Positions 15,822 through 24,111 of a DNA stretch of 34,917 bases are shown piece after piece. Each line of letters begins with the position of its first letter. Within the stretch, counting starts at the first letter, position 1. Position numbers and translations under genes: made by a program. This DNA is from Dehalococcoidia bacterium UBA1123. GTDB lineage: Bacteria > Chloroflexota > Dehalococcoidia > Lucifugimonadales > UBA1123. Location: positions 44,417 through 79,333 of the forward strand of contig DCAW01000125.1 of the NCBI GenBank assembly GCA_002313895.1. Reading direction: 5' to 3'. The notes beneath the pieces were generated by a model, which saw nothing but the letters and a program-made list of their open reading frames with translations, was not told where the DNA came from and searched no databases.

Positions 15822-16985
15822 ATGACCCGCGTCAGGGTTCGGTCGCTAAAGAATGCGAATGTGGTTGCTCTGGCGTTTTTATTGATTCTACTAACGGTGG
15901 CCTGTTCACGCATTTCGACTCCGGAGGGTTGGTCCGCTGGGGTCGTCAAGGACGACGCGCTGATTATCGGCACCGCTGAAGGCAGTCTACTGGCCGTCGA
16001 TAAAATCAATGGTTCGACTCTCTGGCGAGCAGAGCTACAGGCTCTTGAAGATGTTGACCAGGCGATTTACGGCAAGCCTGCTGTCGCGGACGATGCAGTT
16101 TATGTCGGCGGTTACAACGGAAGCCTTTATGTATTTGATCTGCAGGGTCAAGAAACTAAGTGGGGGAATCAACCGATGGGCGGCCCCATAGTCGGTGGCC
16201 CGGCGCTGGTTGATGACCTTGTGATTGTTGGCACGGCCGTCGAGGAATCCCAGGATGACGGCAAGGGCGCCGTTTATGCGATAGATGCTGAATCTGGCGA
16301 CACAGTTTGGCGTTTTCCAGCTGAGGGCGGCGTGTGGTCGTCTCCGACTGTCGCCGACGGCGTGGTGTATTTTGGCACGCTTGGCCAGACTGTTTTCGCG
16401 GTGAGCCTTGAAGATGGGTCAGAATTGTGGAGGAGAAACACCGGAGGGGCAGTAGTCGCTAGTCCCCTGGTTGTGGGTGGACGGGTTTATGTCGGAGCGT
16501 TCGACAGCGTGTTCTACGCTCTGGATGCTCAGACGGGCGACGTTGATTGGAAATTCACTGAATCTGAAAGATGGTACTGGACTCAAGCGTTGGCGGCGGG
16601 AAACACTATATTCGCGCCGTCGCTGGACGGAAATCTGTACGCGCTTGACGCAAACACAGGCGTAAAACTCTGGGCATTTGAGTCTGAGGGAGCGATCGTC
16701 GGTTCGCCCACCATCGTTTCTGGGATGCTGGCGATTCCCGTTTCCGACGGCAGCAACTCCAAGGTTCACCTCGTCGAGTTCAATGGGAGCCAGAAAGATA
16801 GCTGCCGCATTGGTGAGAATATATTCACTACGTTGGTAGCGGACGGAGACCTGATATACTTCGCGGCAACGGACAAGTCGATTCGTGCCCTGAGCATTAG
16901 CGGCAATGGCAACCCTGATGAAGAATGGGTCTATTTAACGGACAAAGACGATCCTCTCCCCAGGGATAGGGCCAAAGCGTGTTAG
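15822..16985 (+). CDS. Secreted PQQ/BamB-like beta-propeller lipoprotein
   Basis: 387 residues. A signal peptide (basic start, hydrophobic VVALAFLLILLTVA) ends in the lipobox LTVAC, so the protein should be lipidated and face outside the cytoplasm. The rest consists of about seven blades with recurring patterns such as GSLLAVDKINGSTLWRAEL, VYAIDAESGDTVWRF and YALDAQTGDVDWKF, typical of PQQ-like repeats in BamB and quinoprotein-fold proteins. No cofactor ligands can be assigned, and a scaffold role seems likelier than a dehydrogenase. It sits between yidD and yidC, 18 bases before the latter. This suggests co-expression with membrane insertion machinery and perhaps a part in protein folding or assembly at the envelope (inference). 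Confidence 0.85.
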   Translation: MTRVRVRSLKNANVVALAFLLILLTVACSRISTPEGWSAGVVKDDALIIGTAEGSLLAVDKINGSTLWRAELQALEDVDQAIYGKPAVADDAVYVGGYNGSLYVFDLQGQETKWGNQPMGGPIVGGPALVDDLVIVGTAVEESQDDGKGAVYAIDAESGDTVWRFPAEGGVWSSPTVADGVVYFGTLGQTVFAVSLEDGSELWRRNTGGAVVASPLVVGGRVYVGAFDSVFYALDAQTGDVDWKFTESERWYWTQALAAGNTIFAPSLDGNLYALDANTGVKLWAFESEGAIVGSPTIVSGMLAIPVSDGSNSKVHLVEFNGSQKDSCRIGENIFTTLVADGDLIYFAATDKSIRALSISGNGNPDEEWVYLTDKDDPLPRDRAKAC

Positions 16986-17003
16986 GAGCAAGGTAAACTG
17001 CCT

Positions 17004-17927
17004 GTGGAATTTTTAGGCGACGCCTGGAGCACGATAATAATACAGCCCATGGTCAACAGCCTTTTGCTGTTGTACTGGGTGTTTTTCAGTAATTTCGGAA
17101 TAGCGATTATCGCTTTCACGATGCTTGTTCGGCTGGTTATGGTCCCATTAACGATCAAGCAGAGCCGGCAGATCAAGGCGATGAACGGCCTTCAACCGCT
17201 GATGAAGCAGCTTCAAGAAAAGTACAAGAATGACCGGCAGCGCGTCTCGCAAGAGACGATGAAGTTGTACAAAGAACACGGCGTGAACCCGTTGGGGTGC
17301 CTGGGACCGATGTTCATCCAGTTCCCTATATGGATCGGCCTGTTTCAGGCGATTCGTCAAACTGTGCCGAACAACCCGGAGACCCTGGTGGAATTATCGG
17401 GGAACCTGTATAGCTGGCTGCCCCAGGTTCACAGCATCATTCCGATAAACAGCTCTTTTCTGTGGATGGACCTGGCGCTTCCTGACCCATCGCCGTTCGT
17501 GATGCCGATTCTGGTGGGTGGGTCCATGTTTGTCATGCAGAAAATGACTACGATGCCATCAGCAGACGCTAGGCAGGCGTCGACGAACCGGATGATGCTG
17601 TGGATGATGCCGCTGATGTTTGGGTTCTTTACCCTCAATTTTTCCAGTGGTCTGGCGGTCTACTGGGTGGTTTCGAATATCATTGGTGTGGCGATCCAGG
17701 GCTTCATAACGGGCTGGGACCCGTTGAAGAACCTGCTCGCCTTTGGACGCAGGCCGGATCCGGCGACGGATACAGTAGTTGTCGCCCCTGCGTTGGCGTC
17801 TAGTGTCGAGGAGACGGCTGAAGATGCGCGAAATAGTGATAACGGCCAAAACGGTGGAAGAAGCAATAGAACTCGGGCTAAGGGAGCTAGACGTAGATCG
17901 CGCCGAGGCCGAAATCGACGTCATTAG
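17004..17927 (+). CDS. yidC: Membrane protein insertase YidC/Oxa1 family
   Basis: 307 residues, the short form without the large periplasmic domain. The start is GTG (17004) with an AAGG-like site 10 bases upstream. Typical blocks are seen: LVRLVMVPLTIKQSRQIKAM with the hydrophilic-groove Arg region, NPLGCLGPMFIQFPIWIGLF, and later hydrophobic helices (MMLWMMPLMFGFFTLNF, GLAVYWVVSNIIGVAIQGF). The protein ends in a strongly basic tail (RTRAKGARRRSRRGRNRRH), as in YidC forms that bind ribosomes. It inserts and folds membrane proteins alone or with SecYEG. The last 104 bases overlap the start of jag in another frame. Confidence 0.95.
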   Translation: MEFLGDAWSTIIIQPMVNSLLLLYWVFFSNFGIAIIAFTMLVRLVMVPLTIKQSRQIKAMNGLQPLMKQLQEKYKNDRQRVSQETMKLYKEHGVNPLGCLGPMFIQFPIWIGLFQAIRQTVPNNPETLVELSGNLYSWLPQVHSIIPINSSFLWMDLALPDPSPFVMPILVGGSMFVMQKMTTMPSADARQASTNRMMLWMMPLMFGFFTLNFSSGLAVYWVVSNIIGVAIQGFITGWDPLKNLLAFGRRPDPATDTVVVAPALASSVEETAEDARNSDNGQNGGRSNRTRAKGARRRSRRGRNRRH

Positions 17928-18459
17928 TCGAGGGAAGGCCGGCATCCTGGGCATAGGGAGCGAGCCGGCGCGGGTGAGAGTGACGCGAATCGACACACCG
18001 TCGGACGTTGTGAAAACGACATCTGAAGTGATCGATAAAATTATCTCCCTTTTGGGCGTCGATGTGGTGTCGACGCTGGCTCAGGTCGAACGGGAAGACC
18101 TGGGCGGGCCGGTGTTCGAGATTGAAGGCGATGACGCGGGTCTTTTGATTGGACGCCGCGGGGACACGCTCAAGGCTCTCCAATTCCTGGTCAAGTATTT
18201 GGTCAGCCAAAAATTGGACGCTAACGTCAACATCCTGGTTGACGTGGAAGGTTATCAGGACCGTCGATATCAGTCTCTTATGAGCATGGCCCGACGGGTC
18301 GCACAACGCGTCGCAGATTCCGGTCGGCCAATAACCCTCGAACCAATGCCGCCCAACGAACGGCGCATCGTCCACATTGCTCTGGCTGACCATCACCGAG
18401 TCACCACCGAAAGCACAGGCTCAGGTTCGAGCCGTCAGGTTGTTGTTCAACTGAAGTGA
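17824..18459 (+). CDS. jag: Jag/KhpB-type RNA-binding protein
   Basis: 211 residues. The start ATG at 17824 is chosen because the conserved Jag N-domain begins there (MREIVITAKTVEEAIELGL, then EAEIDVISRGKAGILGIG); a longer frame from 17779 adds unrelated residues. A KH domain follows (DAGLLIGRRGDTLKALQFLV, about 115-134), then the R3H domain with PPNERRIVHIAL and TESTGSGSSRQVVV. Members bind RNA and influence cell division and envelope functions. The gene overlaps the tail of yidC by 104 bases, an unusually long overlap for this conserved pair. Confidence 0.93.
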   Translation: MREIVITAKTVEEAIELGLRELDVDRAEAEIDVISRGKAGILGIGSEPARVRVTRIDTPSDVVKTTSEVIDKIISLLGVDVVSTLAQVEREDLGGPVFEIEGDDAGLLIGRRGDTLKALQFLVKYLVSQKLDANVNILVDVEGYQDRRYQSLMSMARRVAQRVADSGRPITLEPMPPNERRIVHIALADHHRVTTESTGSGSSRQVVVQLK

Positions 18460-18483
18460 AGACCGGCGGTTGATGTCAGAGAT

Positions 18484-19326
18484 ATGAACACCAACATGCC
18501 TCCCGATTTGTTAGCCATTGGACACGTCGCGAAAGACCTAACGGCAGACGGTCACGTCATTGGCGGAGCAGTTACTTACGCTGCGCTTACGGCCCAGGCG
18601 TTGGGGCTGAATGTCGTCGTAGTCACCAGTTGCGGCTCTGATGTTGATCCGTATGCCGCGATGCCAGGTATACCCATTCACATCGTGCCGTCGCCTGACA
18701 CCACTACCTTCATAAACACTTACCAGGATGGGCGCCGCCGTCAGATTCTGAAGGATGTCGGTGGCAAGATTCGCGGAGCAGACATTCCTTCGGCGTGGCG
18801 GGGTGCCCCCCTGATTATGCTTGGGCCGATGGCGCAGGAGTTGGACGAGTCGATTCTCGACTCTCTGAGGGCAGAATTGGTGGTCGCGTCAATTCAGGGC
18901 TGGCTGCGGAAGTGGAATGAATTGGGAGAGGTATCCCCGACGGTCTGGAACGGGGCAACTTTACTGCCTCATGTGTCGGCGGCGATCTTTTCAGATGATG
19001 ATTCCCCAACTGTGGCACAGATCGACGAGTGGGCAGGGGTTTGCTCCACGCTTGTTCACACTCATGGTGGTGACGGATGCCGGGTTTACTCTGATGGAGC
19101 CTGGCGTCACGTTCCAGCGTTCCCAACCGATGAGGTGGACCCGACTGGCGCTGGGGATGTCTTTGCGACTGCGTACCTGATAAGATTCCGAGAGTCCAAC
19201 GACCCCGTGGATGCGGCGATTTTCGCCAGTTGCGCGGCCAGTTTCTGTGTGGGGGCTGAGGGCGTGGCAGGTATAGCCACACGAGGGCAGATCGACGAGA
19301 GACTTCGGCAGTCGCGCAATTCTTGA
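18484..19326 (+). CDS. PfkB family carbohydrate/nucleoside kinase
   Basis: 280 residues, ribokinase-like fold. The PfkB signature DPTGAGDVFATAY (219-231) with the catalytic Asp (D225) is intact. The N-terminus has IGHVAKDLTADGHVIGGAVT, the usual glycine-rich sugar-binding start. The lid region is short. Enzymes of this family phosphorylate sugars, nucleosides or related alcohols with ATP; the substrate cannot be inferred here. The gene follows jag by 24 bases and may share its transcript. Confidence 0.85.
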   Translation: MNTNMPPDLLAIGHVAKDLTADGHVIGGAVTYAALTAQALGLNVVVVTSCGSDVDPYAAMPGIPIHIVPSPDTTTFINTYQDGRRRQILKDVGGKIRGADIPSAWRGAPLIMLGPMAQELDESILDSLRAELVVASIQGWLRKWNELGEVSPTVWNGATLLPHVSAAIFSDDDSPTVAQIDEWAGVCSTLVHTHGGDGCRVYSDGAWRHVPAFPTDEVDPTGAGDVFATAYLIRFRESNDPVDAAIFASCAASFCVGAEGVAGIATRGQIDERLRQSRNS

Positions 19327-19397
19327 CCGTGCGTCGCTGAATCGGGGCGCTGTCATGAACTGATCCAACCAATGAATGATTTCATGAAAACCGAGGC

Positions 19398-20183
19398 GTG
19401 GTTCCTGTGGCAGATTTTGACCCCAGCGTGACCCTAACCCGAGATGGACGCGTGGCGATTATCACTCTCAATCGGAGCGAACACCGAAATGAGATTAACG
19501 TCGACATGACCTTCGATTTGGCCGACGCTTGTTTGAGCGCGCAGCAAGATGACGAAGTATGGGCGGTGTTGCTGACGGGAAGCGGCGACATTTTCTGCGC
19601 TGGCACAGATGAGAGCGAGCTGGCTAGCGGCTGGCAAGAAGCAAGCGCCCTTGATCGACTGCGGGTCTGTGAGTCAGTGGCGTCGATCGACAAACCTGTT
19701 GTAGCCGCGTTGAACGGAGACGCAATCGACCAGGGACTCGAGATTGCGTTGGCTTGTGACTTGCGTGTGGCGTCAACCGCCGCGTCCTTTGGGTTGACGC
19801 ACCTCGAGAAGGGATTCATTCCTTGGGATGGCGGAACGCAGCGTCTGCCACGCTTGATTGGAACGAGTCGGGCGACCGAGATGATTCTATCTTCTCGCAT
19901 CCTGGCGTCTGACGAGGCTCTCGATCTGGGACTGGTGAATTTAGTAACGGAGCCAGAAGATGTGGTCTCACGAGCGATTGAGCTGGCCTCCACGATTGCC
20001 CGTCACGGGCCTACTGCGAATCGCTATATCAAAGAGGCGGTCATGAAGGGGCTGGACATGACGCTGGAGCAAGGAATGCGACTTGAGGCCGATCTCAGTT
20101 TCTTGCTGCAAAGCGCCAGCGACCGGGCCGAGGGACTTGCTTCGTTCCTTGAGCGTAGGCCCCCGACATACACAGGGAAGTGA
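19398..20183 (+). CDS. Enoyl-CoA hydratase/isomerase family protein lacking one catalytic Glu
   Basis: About 260 residues; the start is GTG at 19398 or GTG at 19407, the latter better spaced from the GAGG at 19393-19396. The crotonase fold is clear: the first oxyanion-hole segment GSGDIFCAGTDESE, the second ALNGDAIDQGLEIALACD, then FGLTHLEKGFIPWDGGTQRL and the C-terminal helices with NRYIKEAV. The Glu corresponding to E144 of rat enoyl-CoA hydratase is present (GLEIAL), but the PE that carries E164 is replaced by TH. A plain hydratase activity is therefore doubtful; an isomerase, hydrolase or other crotonase reaction is possible. It is followed after 9 bases by a second crotonase. Confidence 0.85.
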   Translation: MVPVADFDPSVTLTRDGRVAIITLNRSEHRNEINVDMTFDLADACLSAQQDDEVWAVLLTGSGDIFCAGTDESELASGWQEASALDRLRVCESVASIDKPVVAALNGDAIDQGLEIALACDLRVASTAASFGLTHLEKGFIPWDGGTQRLPRLIGTSRATEMILSSRILASDEALDLGLVNLVTEPEDVVSRAIELASTIARHGPTANRYIKEAVMKGLDMTLEQGMRLEADLSFLLQSASDRAEGLASFLERRPPTYTGK

Positions 20184-20192
20184 CGCTACGCT

Positions 20193-20918
20193 ATGCCTGA
20201 TTCTGATGTGGTTCTGTATGACAAACTAGGGGCAGTCGGCCACCTGGTTTTGAATCGGCCCAAGGCCATCAATGCTTTCAATATTCAGATGCGCGACGAG
20301 CTTTATCTGTCGTTGTCTGCGGCAAATGACGATCCTGAGGTTCGGGTGATATTGATATCAGGGGCAGGTGATCGTGGATTCTGCGCTGGAGCAGACCTGT
20401 CAGAGTTTGGCACCGCGCCGTCTCAGGTGGTGGCTCGTCGCGTGAGGTGGGAGCGAGACTTGTGGGGCCTGTTCATGAGTATTCGTAAACCTCTTGTCGC
20501 TGCGGTTCACGGATTCGTCATCGGCTCGGGGGTCGAAATCACCTGCCTGTGTGACATCAGGATTGCGTCAGATGATGCGGTGTTCCGGATGCCCGAAGCG
20601 GCGTTGAGTCTCGTGCCGGCGGCAGGGGGCACACAGACGCTGTCTCGAAACATCGGTTTGGGCGAGTCCATGAACATGCTGTTAGCTAATTCTCCGATGA
20701 ATGCTCAACGCGCGTTGTCGGTGGGTTTGGTGCATCGGTTGGTCTCCAAAAAATCCCTCCTCGACGAAGGATTTGCGGTGGCTGAAGTTCTCGCCGCGTT
20801 GGACCCAAGGTCCATCGCGTCGGCCAAGCAAACGATTCAGACCGGCTTGGACATGCCAATCGACCAGGGAATTGGGTTGGAACGAAGAGAAACCGCGAAG
20901 CTAATTTCCAGTCGGTGA
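20193..20918 (+). CDS. Enoyl-CoA hydratase/isomerase family protein
   Basis: 241 residues with the complete crotonase pattern: NRPKAINAFNIQMRDEL, oxyanion segment GDRGFCAGADLSEFG, AVHGFVIGSGVEITCLCD and FRMPEAALSLVPAAGGTQTL. Both Glu residues that match E144 and E164 of the rat hydratase are present, so hydratase chemistry is likely. It probably works in a fatty- or aromatic-acid CoA thioester pathway with the neighbouring crotonase and the acyl-CoA synthetase downstream. The ATG start follows the previous gene by 9 bases. Confidence 0.87.
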   Translation: MPDSDVVLYDKLGAVGHLVLNRPKAINAFNIQMRDELYLSLSAANDDPEVRVILISGAGDRGFCAGADLSEFGTAPSQVVARRVRWERDLWGLFMSIRKPLVAAVHGFVIGSGVEITCLCDIRIASDDAVFRMPEAALSLVPAAGGTQTLSRNIGLGESMNMLLANSPMNAQRALSVGLVHRLVSKKSLLDEGFAVAEVLAALDPRSIASAKQTIQTGLDMPIDQGIGLERRETAKLISSR

Positions 20919-20997
20919 CGCATGAAGTGGAATTACCGATTCATTGGTGGTAGTCTATCCCGCGGAAAGATTGGATCAGGGAGCAAATGAGCAAAGT

Positions 20998-22563
20998 ATG
21001 AACACCACCGAATTTCTCATGATTTCAGCGGCCATCGTGCCTGACCGGACGGCAGTCATATTTGAAGACCGGCGTGTCACTTTCGAGGAGATGCAGGCCC
21101 GCGCGAACCGGTTATCGAACGCTCTAGCGGACGCAGGTGTGGTATCTGGTGACCGAGTCGCAATCTTGGAAGTTAACACAGACCGCTATGTGGAAGCATA
21201 CTTTGCAACGGCAAAGTTGGACGCGATTTTCGTTCCTCTGAACTTCAGGGCCAGAGCAGACGAACTCAGCTATATGATTAACGACGCCACGCCTAAAGTG
21301 GTACTGGCTGGGCCTCGATATGAAGATCTTGTGAAGTCGTTTTCAGGCGATGTTGAGTGCGTCGATCACTACATCTCGCTAGAGGGCGAAGTCGATGGCT
21401 GGTTGTCATACGAAAGTATCACCGACGCCGCTTCCGAAGACGAGATGATGTTCCCAGAAGCCGGGGATGACGACATTTCGGTGCTGATGTTCACGGCAGG
21501 CACGACGGGATTTCCCAAAGGCGTGATGCTGACTCACGAAAGTTTTTCTTCCTACATTCTCAGCAATGTGATGCCGGCCGACCCTGATGAAGAGGAACGA
21601 AATATTCTGACCGTCCCGCTGTACCATATCGCGGGCATGCAGGCGGTGATTTCGGCGATCTATGGAGGGCGCACCCTCATCATCCAACGCCAGTTCGAGC
21701 CCGAGGAATGGATGACGCTTGTCGAGACAGAACGCGCCGACCGTGCCATGATGGTTCCCACCATGCTCAAGATGTTGATGGAGCATGAGAATTTCTCTTC
21801 CCATGACCTTAGCAGCCTCAAGGTCATAACTTATGGCGCCGCTTCGATGCCTTTGGAGGTTATCAAGAGGGCTATCGCTGAGTTCCCCGGAACGAGTTTC
21901 ATAAATGCCTTTGGGGCCACAGAGACTGCCGCCACAATAACCATGCTTCCCCCCGAGGATCACATGCTGACCGGCACCGAGGAAGAAGTCGAGAAGAAAC
22001 TCAAACGTCTGTCCTCAATCGGCAAGCCGCTTGATGATGTGGAGGTCCGAATTCTCGGAGAGGATGGAGAGCCGATGCCGGTTGGAGAGGTGGGCGACAT
22101 TGTGGCCCGCGGCGGACGCGTGATGAAAGGCTACTGGAACATGGAGGAAGCAACCGCTGAGACGATTCGCAATGGTTGGCTGTTCACCGGAGACCTGGGT
22201 TACGAGGATGAAGACGGCTACATATTCCTGTCTGGCAGAGCCAAGGACTTCATCAAACGGGGCGGAGAGATGATCTCGCCGGAGGAAGTCGAACAGGTGC
22301 TCCAATCGCACCCGGCCATCGACGAGGCGGCGATTATCGGCATTCCTGACCTGGACTGGGGCGAGAGGGTACGGGCGATTGTGGTCGCAAAGGCCGGCGT
22401 TGTTGTGGATGAAGCGGACGTGATCGAGTTCTGCCGCCAGCGACTGGCAAGTTACAAGAAGCCTGAATCGGTGGTCGTGACATCTGAGCTTCCGAGAAAT
22501 CCGCTGGGAAAGGTCTTGAAAACTACCTTACGCGAACAGTTCGACGCTCCGATTACAGGGTAG
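20998..22563 (+). CDS. Acyl-CoA synthetase (AMP-forming)
   Basis: 521 residues, the normal size for class I adenylate-forming acyl-CoA ligases. The start ATG at 20998 (MNTTEFLMISAAIVPDRTAV) matches the family's usual start; an upstream GTG frame is not needed. Motifs: TAGTTGFPKG (166-175), NAFGATETAA, GWLFTGDLGYEDEDGYIF, GRAKDFIKRGGEMISPEE (hinge) and the A10 catalytic lysine in PRNPLGKVLK near the end. It activates a carboxylic acid to acyl-AMP, then acyl-CoA; chain specificity is unknown. It follows two crotonases, so it is probably part of a small CoA-thioester degradation set. It ends 10 bases before the end of serS on the other strand. Confidence 0.92.
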   Translation: MNTTEFLMISAAIVPDRTAVIFEDRRVTFEEMQARANRLSNALADAGVVSGDRVAILEVNTDRYVEAYFATAKLDAIFVPLNFRARADELSYMINDATPKVVLAGPRYEDLVKSFSGDVECVDHYISLEGEVDGWLSYESITDAASEDEMMFPEAGDDDISVLMFTAGTTGFPKGVMLTHESFSSYILSNVMPADPDEEERNILTVPLYHIAGMQAVISAIYGGRTLIIQRQFEPEEWMTLVETERADRAMMVPTMLKMLMEHENFSSHDLSSLKVITYGAASMPLEVIKRAIAEFPGTSFINAFGATETAATITMLPPEDHMLTGTEEEVEKKLKRLSSIGKPLDDVEVRILGEDGEPMPVGEVGDIVARGGRVMKGYWNMEEATAETIRNGWLFTGDLGYEDEDGYIFLSGRAKDFIKRGGEMISPEEVEQVLQSHPAIDEAAIIGIPDLDWGERVRAIVVAKAGVVVDEADVIEFCRQRLASYKKPESVVVTSELPRNPLGKVLKTTLREQFDAPITG

Positions 22564-22573
22564 AGTTAAGCCG

Positions 22574-23845
22574 TCAGCTATCAGCCTTTTCGATGCGGTC
22601 GAAGTGAGTGTAGGGCCTGAGGATTTCGGGCACTATGACCGAGCCGTCAGCCTGCTGATAGTTTTCGAGGATGGCGATCAGGACACGAGGCAGCGCGAGG
22701 CCCGAACCGTTGAGGGTGTGGAGCAGGCGCGGTCGCGCTCCGGCCTCGGGGCGGTATCTAATCTTGGCTCTGCGGGCCTGGTAATCGGTGCAGTTGGAAC
22801 AGGAGCTAACCTCAAGCCATTCCTGGCCCCCGGGAGCCCATATTTCGATGTCGTAAGTCCGCACCGCCGGCGCCGACATGTCGCCTGTGGACAGCTGTAG
22901 CACTCGATACGGCATTTCCAGCTTTGCCGCGACTTCCTCCGCGTTGGCTACCAGCTTTTCCAGTTCGTCATCCGACGTTTCCGGTTCGACGAATTTGAAC
23001 ATCTCGACCTTTTCAAACTGGTGAACGCGCTTGATGCCCCTGGTGTCCCGGCCTGCCGAGAATTTCTCTCGACGCCAGCAGGGGGTGTGAGCGACGTAGT
23101 AGAGGGGCAAGATTCCCGGCTCAATGATCTCGTCCCTGTGAATGCTGTTTATGGCGGCCTCGGCGGTTGGGAGCATCCAGAGGTCGTCTTCCTCGTCGTG
23201 GTACATCTCTTCCTGGAAGTGAGGCAGGTGCCCGCTTGCGGTGACGGTGTCCCGGTTAACCAAGAATGGCACGTACATCTCCTGGTATCCATGCTGGTCG
23301 ACATGGAGGTCGATCATCCAGTCGGTCAACGCTCGCTGAAGCCGAGCGCCTTTGCCCTGAAGGATGTAGAATCGAGAAGCCGCCAGTTTTACGCCTCGCT
23401 CGAAGTCGATGGCGCCGAGATTGCGGCCAAGCTCCCAGTGAGGCAACGGCTCGAAGTCGAAGGTTGGCAGTTCACCAACGGTGCGCTCGACCACGTTGCT
23501 TTCCTCGGTTAGGCCGATGGGAGCGTCCTCTCTAGGAACGTTCGGGATGTTGAGCAGGTGGGCGTTGATCCCTTCGTCAGCGACTCGAATCACGTCTTCA
23601 AGTTCACGGATTCGGGAGCCGACGCCGCGCATTTCCTCAATCAATTCGGCGGGACGCTCTTTGGCCTGGCCCAACTCGCGGCTGACCACGTTTCGGCGGG
23701 CGCGAAGCTGGTCTGCCTCGGCGATGGCGGAACGTCTTTGTTGGTCCAACTCAAGGAGTTCGTCTATGGGCGCGGACGCTCCTCTGGACTCCATTGCGCG
23801 GCGGACCATGTCAGGATCGTTGCGTATGAGTTCCAGGCTTAGCAA
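22574..23845 (-). CDS. serS: Seryl-tRNA synthetase
   Basis: 423 residues. It attaches serine to tRNA-Ser (and tRNA-Sec). The N-terminal coiled-coil arm (about 30-100, with QQRRSAIAEADQLRARRN) is followed by the class II core: TAEAAINSIHRDEI, motif 2 WRREKFSAGRDTRGIKRVHQ, and motif 3 with LNGSGLALPRVLIAILEN. The start is TTG at 23845 with GGAGG 6 bases upstream. No T-box leader was recognised upstream; a simple promoter is proposed at 23915-23943. Confidence 0.96.
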   Translation of the reverse strand: MLSLELIRNDPDMVRRAMESRGASAPIDELLELDQQRRSAIAEADQLRARRNVVSRELGQAKERPAELIEEMRGVGSRIRELEDVIRVADEGINAHLLNIPNVPREDAPIGLTEESNVVERTVGELPTFDFEPLPHWELGRNLGAIDFERGVKLAASRFYILQGKGARLQRALTDWMIDLHVDQHGYQEMYVPFLVNRDTVTASGHLPHFQEEMYHDEEDDLWMLPTAEAAINSIHRDEIIEPGILPLYYVAHTPCWRREKFSAGRDTRGIKRVHQFEKVEMFKFVEPETSDDELEKLVANAEEVAAKLEMPYRVLQLSTGDMSAPAVRTYDIEIWAPGGQEWLEVSSCSNCTDYQARRAKIRYRPEAGARPRLLHTLNGSGLALPRVLIAILENYQQADGSVIVPEILRPYTHFDRIEKADS

Positions 23846-23914
23846 TCTCTACCTCCGGGATTCGGCGGACAGTAATTTTGTGTTCGGTGGCTGCGGTTGG
23901 ATTTCGTGGCGTTC

Positions 23915-23943
23915 AGTATAACGGTCGCCTGAGCAGAATCGAA
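23915..23943 (-). promoter_or_regulatory. Possible serS promoter
   Basis: On the minus strand TTCGAT, a spacer of 17 bases and TATACT lie about 70 bases before the serS start. The -10 is one base from consensus; the -35 is weak. Supported by position only. Confidence 0.4.
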
Positions 23944-23968
23944 ACTTTATTGTGACTTAAATCGTGAC

Positions 23969-24016
23969 AAAAAAAGCCACCTCGACTTGGTGACCCGCGG
24001 CGAGGCATCTGGCTTT
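23969..24016 (-). terminator. Intrinsic terminator of the SelA-like gene
   Basis: On the minus strand, downstream of the gene ending at 24112, AAAGCCA and CTCG pair with CGAG and TGGCTTT around a loop, and the stem runs into seven T (23969-23975 read as A on the + strand). This separates the SelA-like gene from serS. Confidence 0.7.
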
Positions 24017-24111
24017 AGTTGAATAACCGTCCGATTGGACACGACCAGATTCTTCACATCCGCTCAGAATGGCGAATCCGGACACCTGAAAACCTGAAAC
24101 CTGACCCCTAA

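Noticed and set aside
23969..24016. T-box leader for serS
   Set aside because: The GGTGACCCGCGG resembling a T-box lies on the + strand, whereas serS is on the - strand, and it belongs to the terminator hairpin of the SelA-like gene.
24083..24108. Short ACCTGAA direct repeats downstream of the SelA-like gene
   Set aside because: Only three imperfect copies of 7-8 bases without spacers; not an array.
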